This document shows, piece after piece, positions 58,508-64,000 of a DNA stretch of 64,000 nucleotides. A program made the position numbers and the translations under genes. Below the pieces are notes generated by a model that had not been told where the DNA came from, made no database searches, and saw nothing but the letters and a program-made list of their open reading frames with translations. Source of the DNA: CAVOKN01 sp963696505 (GTDB taxonomy: Bacteria; Pseudomonadota; Gammaproteobacteria; Burkholderiales; Rhodocyclaceae); NCBI GenBank assembly GCA_963696505.1, contig CAVOKN010000019.1, forward strand, positions 45,615 through 109,614, read 5' to 3'. Numbering within the stretch: position 1 is the first letter of the stretch; every line of letters begins with the position of its first letter.

Positions 58508-59716
58508 ATGGCAACAGCTGAACATCTTCTTGAACTGGACCGGGGCGTAGAGTCGTGGAACGCTTGGCGCGAGCAAGACCCACAGGGATGCCCGGACCTA
58601 GAGGGTGCTGACTTGTCGGGTCGAGATCTTCAGCGCATCAACTTCACCGGAGCCAAGCTTTCGCGGTCACTCCTGACTCGAGCGAATCTCCGTAGCGCAG
58701 TTCTGAACGGCGCAGATCTGCATCATGCTCGCTTGGCGGGAGCATGGCTTGACCAGCACACTCAACTTAGGAGTGCAAATCTCTGGGGGGCCCGCTTGGA
58801 GGAAGCCCAACTGGCCGGAGCTGATCTAACGGGCGCTGACCTAGCAGGGGCGGTTCTTTATCACGCACATTTGGGCAACGCCACTTTGGATGAAGCAGAC
58901 GCGCGGCAGGCGGACTTTGGATCTGCGTACTTGGCTCACGCATCTGTTTCTCGCGCGAACCTGCGAGAGAGCAATCTCATGAATGCGTGCCTTGTCAATG
59001 CGATGCTTGAATCGTCGGACTTGTCCCGGTCCAATCTGGTCGAAGCTGACTTCCGAGGCGCCAACCTTTCTGGCGCCCGTGTTTATGGGGTTTCGGCTTG
59101 GGGGCTAAGGACCGATGAGACAACACTTCAGCGCGATCTCGTGATCACACCCGAAGACGAACCAAGAGTTACAACGGATGACATCGAGGTAGCTCAGTTT
59201 GTTTACCTTCTACTGCGCAGCGACAAGATCAGGAATGTCATTGACACTGTGGGAAAGAAAGCGGTCCTTGTTTTAGGCCGATTCACTGAGGGGCGTCTGG
59301 CAATACTTGATAGCGTGCGTACGGCCCTGCGAGCGCGAAACTATGTACCTGTTGTCTTCAACTTCGATAAGCCGGAGACAAGAGACTTCACGGAGACCAT
59401 CCGGCTATTAGCTGGACTTTCGCGCTTCGTGATCGCGGATATCACCAACCCTCGATCCACGCCGCTGGAGCTACAGGCGACCGTCCCAGAAGTGATGATT
59501 CCATTTGTCTGTGTTCTGGAAGGAAACGAGGAGCCTTTCGCGATGTTCCGAGATCTGTGGCTAAAGCATCGTACATGGGTATTAGAACCCATTAGATATC
59601 CATCCGTGGAGCGCCTCTTAGATTGTTTTGATGCCGAAATCATCCAGCCGGTCGAGCGAAGAGTCCTCTCGCTGTCTCAGCTGAGGTCTGCGACGATGCC
59701 AATAAGAGAGATTTAG
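58508..59716 (+). CDS. Cassette-borne pentapeptide-repeat protein with TIR/deoxyribosyltransferase-like C-terminus
   Basis: This 402-residue protein has a short N-terminal region, then about 35 pentapeptide repeats of the form A(D/N)LxG from residue 30 to 205 (LEGADLSGRDLQRINFTGAK onward), which fold as a right-handed square helix. The C-terminal 150 residues form an alpha/beta domain: KKAVLVLGRFTEGRLAILDS, VRTALRARNYVPVVFNFDKP, GLSRFVIADITNPRSTPLEL and VPEVMIPFVCVLEG. The ADITNPRS...LE pattern resembles TIR-like or nucleoside deoxyribosyltransferase-like domains found in bacterial defence proteins; this is resemblance, not proof. AAGGA is 10 bases before the ATG at 58508. GC content is lower than the flanks. 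It lies between two attC-like sites and so is an integron cassette gene. Confidence 0.85.
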   Translation: MATAEHLLELDRGVESWNAWREQDPQGCPDLEGADLSGRDLQRINFTGAKLSRSLLTRANLRSAVLNGADLHHARLAGAWLDQHTQLRSANLWGARLEEAQLAGADLTGADLAGAVLYHAHLGNATLDEADARQADFGSAYLAHASVSRANLRESNLMNACLVNAMLESSDLSRSNLVEADFRGANLSGARVYGVSAWGLRTDETTLQRDLVITPEDEPRVTTDDIEVAQFVYLLLRSDKIRNVIDTVGKKAVLVLGRFTEGRLAILDSVRTALRARNYVPVVFNFDKPETRDFTETIRLLAGLSRFVIADITNPRSTPLELQATVPEVMIPFVCVLEGNEEPFAMFRDLWLKHRTWVLEPIRYPSVERLLDCFDAEIIQPVERRVLSLSQLRSATMPIREI

Positions 59717-59794
59717 GGCGCTATCGCAGCGCGGCGCAGCGCGTACTCCGAATGTCGTGCGGCTTGGCGCGACCACGGCCGACGCCGAACCGGC

Positions 59795-59860
59795 GGCTCA
59801 ACTGGACGCGCTACAGTCGGCTTCGCCTCCTTTCGCGCGCCGTTTAGCCGCAACGTTGAA
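59795..59860 (+). other. Integron attC-like recombination site 2
   Basis: The site begins GCTCAAC (RYYYAAC) and ends GTTGAAC (GTTRRRY). Inside it GCGCTACA can pair with TTTAGCCGC from the right arm, again with one extra unpaired G. The total is 66 bases. It lies 79 bases after the stop of the pentapeptide gene, as expected for the attC that closes its cassette. The sequence differs from site 1, as is usual in cassettes of different origin. Confidence 0.65.
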
Positions 59861-60313
59861 CTGCCGCCTCGATGCGTTCGAGATCGGCAACGGGCTGAAT
59901 CGTGGGCGATGACTGTCCGGCACCGGCGACCGCTCTGCGATCAGATAGCTGCCAGCCACCGACTACATGTCATATGGCGCCTCTGGGTCGGTTCCGAACG
60001 GCCAGCATGACCGGAGCCGCCGTTCAGGTTGCCCAGACAGGTCAGTGACCGGTGGCGTGTCCACTGCCGACGTAAACGATCGACGACCCACTGACGGCAA
60101 TGGCCGAGGAGCGGACCGTCCAGGCGGTTTGCTTGGAACGTCGGTTCAGTGGCGAGGAGCAAGTCTGCTGCGGAAATGATTTTGTCCCTCCGGGCATAAT
60201 CGCCACTCCCGACCATTTTGCTGACCCGTTCTATCCCCTACACCGGCGTTCGTTGATGCGGTCCGGGCGGTAGGCTGACGCTGCCCCGTCCGGCAAAGGT
60301 TGGACTCAGTAGA
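59861..60313. other. Spacer after the cassette
   Basis: About 450 bases follow the second attC before the helicase gene. Open frames on both strands have no family match. If another cassette follows, it carries no recognisable gene and no third attC was found. The helicase promoter is expected within the last 100 bases. Confidence 0.45.
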
Positions 60314-62315
60314 ATGCCGGGCATGTCGATTCCTGCCACCGGGTCCCTCGCGCCCCTGCTCACCCCGCAGGGCCACCTCCTTGTGGTGCCGGGTTCGGAC
60401 GCACCATCCTTGCCGGCCGCGCTTCAGCAGCGTCTTGCCAATGCCTTCGCCCTGGGTTCCGGGCATGGTCTGCTGCATCTTGGGGCGGCTGAAGTGGGCA
60501 GCATTCTTCCGCCCTCCTGGGCTTGGTGGCGTGATTTCGCCGCACGCTTTGTGACGGCACTGTGCGCCACACCGGAAGGTGGCGCCATTGCCGTACCCGA
60601 CGGCGAGACCTTCGATCGCCTGATCGCCGACGCCCCTCCGATGACTGGCGTGGAGTACCTGACGACGGAGGTGCTGCGCGCGCTGTGGAAGGATCTCGAT
60701 ACAGCTCTGCGCAACGAACTGGCCACATCGAAGATCCCGCTCCAGGAGTTTCTCAAGGCACGTCATCCGGTCTGGAATCTGGTTGGCCGGGTGTATTTCA
60801 ATCTCGCAGAAAACCGCAAGGATCCGGAGGCGCCGTTCGCCTTTCTCGCCACCTATACCTCGCAAGTGTCGGCCCACGGCCGGGCGCAGCACCTGCCGCT
60901 TTCGCAGGCGCTCACCGAGTTCTCGGACGGCAAGAGCCAGTCACGGCTGCTCTCTCTGCTGATGCCGGTGCAGCGCGCGGCCGAGCAATCCGGCTGGCTG
61001 CGCGCGATGGTGGACTCGGAGATATCTATCACCCGCTGCGCTGGCTGCCGGGCGATGCCTATCAGTTCCTCACCGACGTACCCAAGCTCGAAGCGGCCGG
61101 CATCATCGTGCGTGCGCCGGGCACATGGCAGGCCGGTCGTCCCGCCCGCCCGCTGGTCAAGGCGAGCGTGGGGGCACGAGCGCCTTCGTTGCTGGGAAAG
61201 GAGGCGCTGCTGGACTTCAGCGTCGAGGTCAGCCTCGACGGCGAGCGCCTCAGTGCCGGCGAGATCAAGGCGCTGCTGTCCGCGGGCAACGGCCTGCGGC
61301 TGATCCGGGGACGCTGGGTTGAGGTCAACGGCAGGAAGCTCGGGCGTATGCTGGAGCGATTCCAGGCCATCGAACAGGCCGCGGCGGAAAACGGGCTGCC
61401 GTTTGCGGAGGCGATGCGTCTGGTCGCGGGCGCCTCGCTGGAGTGCGCGGGCGATGCCGCTGCTGCCGACTGGTCGCAGTTGGTGGCCGGCCCCTGGTTG
61501 GCCGAGACCCTGCAGGGGCTGCGACAGCCGGAGGGGCTGGCGCAGGTCAGCCCCGGGCCGGCGCTCAAGGCCACATTGCGCCCCTATCAGCAGGCCGGCC
61601 TTCGCTGGCTGTATCTACTCACCCGGTTGGGGCTGGGGGCGTGCTTGGCCGATGACATGGGCCTGGGCAAGACCATTCAGGTGCTGTCCCTGCTGCTGGT
61701 GCTCAAGCACGAGAACAAGGAATCTCGCCCCAGCCTGCTGGTCGCCCCAGCGTCGCTCCTGGCGAACTGGGCCGCGGAAGCCGAGCGCTTCGCCCCCGGC
61801 CTGCGCCTGCTGATCGCGCATCCCTTGGAGGTCCCGGCCGCTCAGTTGCGAGAGCTGGAGGCAAGTCAGCTTGAGTGGTGTCGATCTGGTGATAACCAGC
61901 TACGGCTCTCTACTGCGCTTGCCGGCTTTGGAAGGCATGCAATGGCGGCTGGCCGTACTGGACGAAGCGCAGGCCATCAAGAACCCGGGCGCGAAGCAGA
62001 CGCGGCAGGTCAAGAAGCTGAACGCACGCTCGCGCATCGCGCTGACCGGCACCCCCGTGGAAAACCGGCTGTCCGATCTGTGGTCGATCTTCGACTTTAC
62101 CCACCCGGGCCTCCTGGGCACGGGGAAGGTCTTTGCCAGCTTCGCCAAGCGTTTGGCCAATGCCGAGCACTTCGGTCCGTTGCGCGCCCTGGTACGCCCC
62201 TACATCCTGCGGCGCTTGAAAACCGACAAGCGGGTGATCGCCGATTTGCCCGACAAGACGGAACTCAAGGCCTGGTGCCACTTGAGCCCGGTGCAGGCGG
62301 CGCTGTATCAGCGTA

Positions 62316-63363
62316 AAGGGGTATCCTGTTAGCTCCACTAACCCTTCGCCGTCCTGCGCTTCAGGGCGACATCGGCATAGGTGACCGGCGCGGTCCTAAC
62401 GGCCTGCTCCATCAGCCGGTAGAAGAGCATGCCACGTGAGCGAGAGCTTCTGCGGTTGAACCGAAACACGAATTCGTCCAGGTCGAAGTCAAGCTGGTCT
62501 GGCTGGACGGAGCCCTGGTGCGTGCCCAGTATCCAGCGCTTGATCAGCGAGGCGACCCGGTGAACGCCCGGCATTGACGCATGGGCTGCCAAGTCTGAAC
62601 CGAGCATGACCTTGCGCTCATGCTCGAAGCCCAAGGATTTCAAACCCAGGTAGGCCGCCGAGCCATCGGTACAGACCACGCTGGATGGATCGACCACTTC
62701 CTGCACGAACGGAATCACGCTCGCTGCGCTGTCGTCCTTGACCCGGCGCAGTCGAATGCGCCCAAACCCCTTGGGCGTGAGTATTTCGACCGCGATGCCC
62801 ACCACGACCTTGGTGGTCTTGCTCTTTCTCCCGCTTTGCGGAGATCGGTGTGAGCCGGTCCGTGATGGCCAGATAGGTCTCATCGATCTCAACCAAGCCA
62901 TGCAGTTTCGCGCGCTCGGGCCGGACCATGGCCCGACGAAAGCGGTGCAGCATGGCCCAGGCCGTCTGGTAGCTGCCCAGGCCGAGCACGCGTTGCAAGC
63001 CCAGCGCGCTGACACCGAGTTTCTGGTTCGTCACATACCAGGCGCCGGCCAGCCACACGCGCAACGGCGTGCGGGTCTTCTGAAAGATCGTGTCCGTCGT
63101 CACCGATGTCTGATGCTGGCAACTGCGACACATCAGCCTCTGGCGGCTGGCCCGGTACGGCTCGGCGTGTACTCCGCAGGCGGGACAGATGAATCCGTCT
63201 GGCCAACACAACCGTTCCACGTAGTCCAAGCAGGCTTCCTCGGTCGCGAACCAGTTCCAGGAACTCGTTCCATGTTCGGGGGTAGTCTTTGCCCGCGATC
63301 GGGTTTAGCATGTGGATGGATATCCAGTACCAGCACTTTGCTGGAGCTAACAGGATACCCCTT
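62316..63363 (-). mobile_element. IS1595-family insertion sequence
   Basis: The ends are perfect inverted repeats: GGGGTATCCTGTTAGCTCCA at 62318-62337 and its complement at 63342-63361, extended by two more bases (AA/TT). A direct repeat ATCAGCGTA flanks the element at 62307-62315 and 63364-63372, the 8-9-base target duplication typical of the family. The transposase reads leftward. Confidence 0.93.
62338..63311 (-). pseudogene. IS1595-family transposase, two frameshifts
   Basis: The start at 63311 reads MLNPIAGKDYPRTWNEFLE; one base on, the frame continues as WFATEEACLDYVERLCWPDG with the zinc ribbon FICPACGVHAEPYRASRQRL and MCRSCQHQTS. The catalytic part contains LVEIDETYLAITDRL. A second one-base change near 62840 leads to SGRKSKTTKVVVGIAVEI, VVCTDGSAAYLGLKSLGFEH and FRFNRRSSRSRGMLFYRLME. 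The DDE(N/H) site looks complete once the two bases are corrected. The preserved inverted repeats and target duplication suggest recent insertion, so the frame breaks could be sequencing errors. Confidence 0.83.
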
Positions 63364-64000
63364 ATCAGCGTACAGTGAAGGAACTGGCGGCCGCGCTGGA
63401 AGATGCCGAAGGGATCGGCCGCAAGGGCCTGGTGCTTTCCTTCCTGATGCGCTTCAAGCAGATCTGCAACCATCCCGCGCCACTGGCTGGGCGATGGCGG
63501 CGATTTGCCCGTGGCGACAGCGGAAAGTTCTCGCGCCTGGGCGAGCTGCTGCGAGGTGATCGCCTCAAGCCAGGAAAAAGTCCTGGTTTTCACTCAGTTT
63601 CGCGAAACGACCGAACCGTTGTGCCGCCGTCTTCGCAGCATGTTCGGGCGCGCAGGCCTGGTGCTGCATGGCGGCAGCGCCGGTGGCAAGGACGCGAACT
63701 GGTAAGCGGTTTCAGGAGGACGAGGACCGCCCTTCTTCGTGCTCTCCCTCAAAGCCGGCGGCACGGGGCTGAATCTCACCGCCGCCTGCCACGTGATCCA
63801 CTTCGATCGCTGGTGGAATCCGGCCGTGGAAAACCAGGCCACCGATCGGGCGTTTCGCATCGGTCAGAAGCGCAGCGTGCTGGTCCACAAGTTCGTCTGC
63901 CGTGGCACCATCGAAGATCGCATCGACCAGCTGATCGAATCGAAACAGCAACTCGTCAAGGATGTGCTGGAGGGCGGCGCCGAACTTCTGCTCACCGAGA

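Larger units (their letters stand above)
60314..64000 (+). pseudogene. SNF2-type DEAD-like helicase, split by IS1595 and by several frameshifts, continues past the window
   Basis: The protein is a large SWI2/SNF2 ATPase. N-terminal SNF2-associated parts (LWKDLDTALRNELATSKIPL, DIYHPLRWLPGDAYQFLTDV) are followed by motif I ADDMGLGKTIQVLSLLLVLK, motif II LAVLDEAQAIKNPGAKQTR, motif III RIALTGTPVENRLSDLWSIF, and after the insertion motif V/VI pieces GLNLTAACHVIHFDRWWNPA and QATDRAFRIGQKRSVLVHKF. The frame changes near 61025 (one base lost), 61875 (one extra) and again near 63550 and 63690. At 62316-63363 the IS1595 element interrupts it; deleting the element and one target copy restores LYQR-TVKELAAALEDAEG. 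It can no longer make a full protein. It could originally have been a RapA/HepA-like or defence-associated translocase. Confidence 0.85.

Noticed and set aside
59941..60216. Minus-strand 91-codon frame after attC 2 as a second cassette gene
   Set aside because: No ribosome site, no family and no third attC.

Overview
The window looks like the chromosome of a GC-rich, nitrogen-fixing betaproteobacterium, most probably a Rhodocyclales member (Azoarcus/Thauera/Azonexus-like). The evidence is a NifA/sigma-54-controlled nif accessory operon, a molybdate transporter, an acetate permease module, TusA/DsrE2 sulfur-carrier genes and many small hypotheticals typical of that group. The lineage is inferred from family content only; there is no rRNA gene in the window.

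Layout. 1-10201 (minus strand): one signalling operon, receptor-YfiR-receptor-YfiR-hybrid kinase-REC/GGDEF/EAL regulator, in which two TonB-dependent receptors each precede a periplasmic YfiR-like protein. 11064-13304: a large unknown protein. 13370-15028: a ruined Sir2-like gene and a CoA-transferase. 15386-21238: an acetate module, with DUF294/CBS nucleotidyltransferase and a kinase-exonuclease fusion divergent from DUF485/ActP. 21721-31739: a transglycosylase, an OmpA protein, a rhomboid protease, a large STAND/BTAD regulator, two decaying secreted proteins and a DUF599 protein. 32335-39518: small hypotheticals, a DUF3616 protein, a pirin and an AF1514-TusA-DsrE2 sulfur cluster. 39758-46567 (minus): nifM, nifZ, nifW, a nif-linked helical-repeat gene, cysE/nifP, nifV, nifS, nifU and iscA, read from a canonical -24/-12 promoter with an upstream NifA site. 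46891-49097 (plus): modB-modA-modC. 49180-51300: a DUF2126 protein.

51300-64000 is an accessory zone. It holds an IS91-family element and a 5'-truncated second copy on either side of a small membrane protein and a glutamine-repeat lipoprotein, an ISNCY transposase remnant, a nearly intact IS630, a piece of an integron cassette array (two attC-like sites around a pentapeptide-repeat protein with a TIR/deoxyribosyltransferase-like C-terminal domain, the preceding cassette cut by the IS630), and a SNF2-type helicase gene split by an IS1595-family element with clean terminal repeats and target duplication.

A striking property of the window is the number of single-base reading-frame breaks in otherwise well-preserved genes (both TonB receptors, the STAND/BTAD regulator, three transposases, the helicase, the Q-rich lipoprotein and small ORFs). 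Either the assembly carries indel errors or the accessory genes are decaying; the two cannot be separated from the sequence alone. The best candidates for new biology are the cassette-borne pentapeptide/TIR-like protein at 58508-59716 and the duplicated receptor-YfiR-kinase-c-di-GMP operon at 1-10201.
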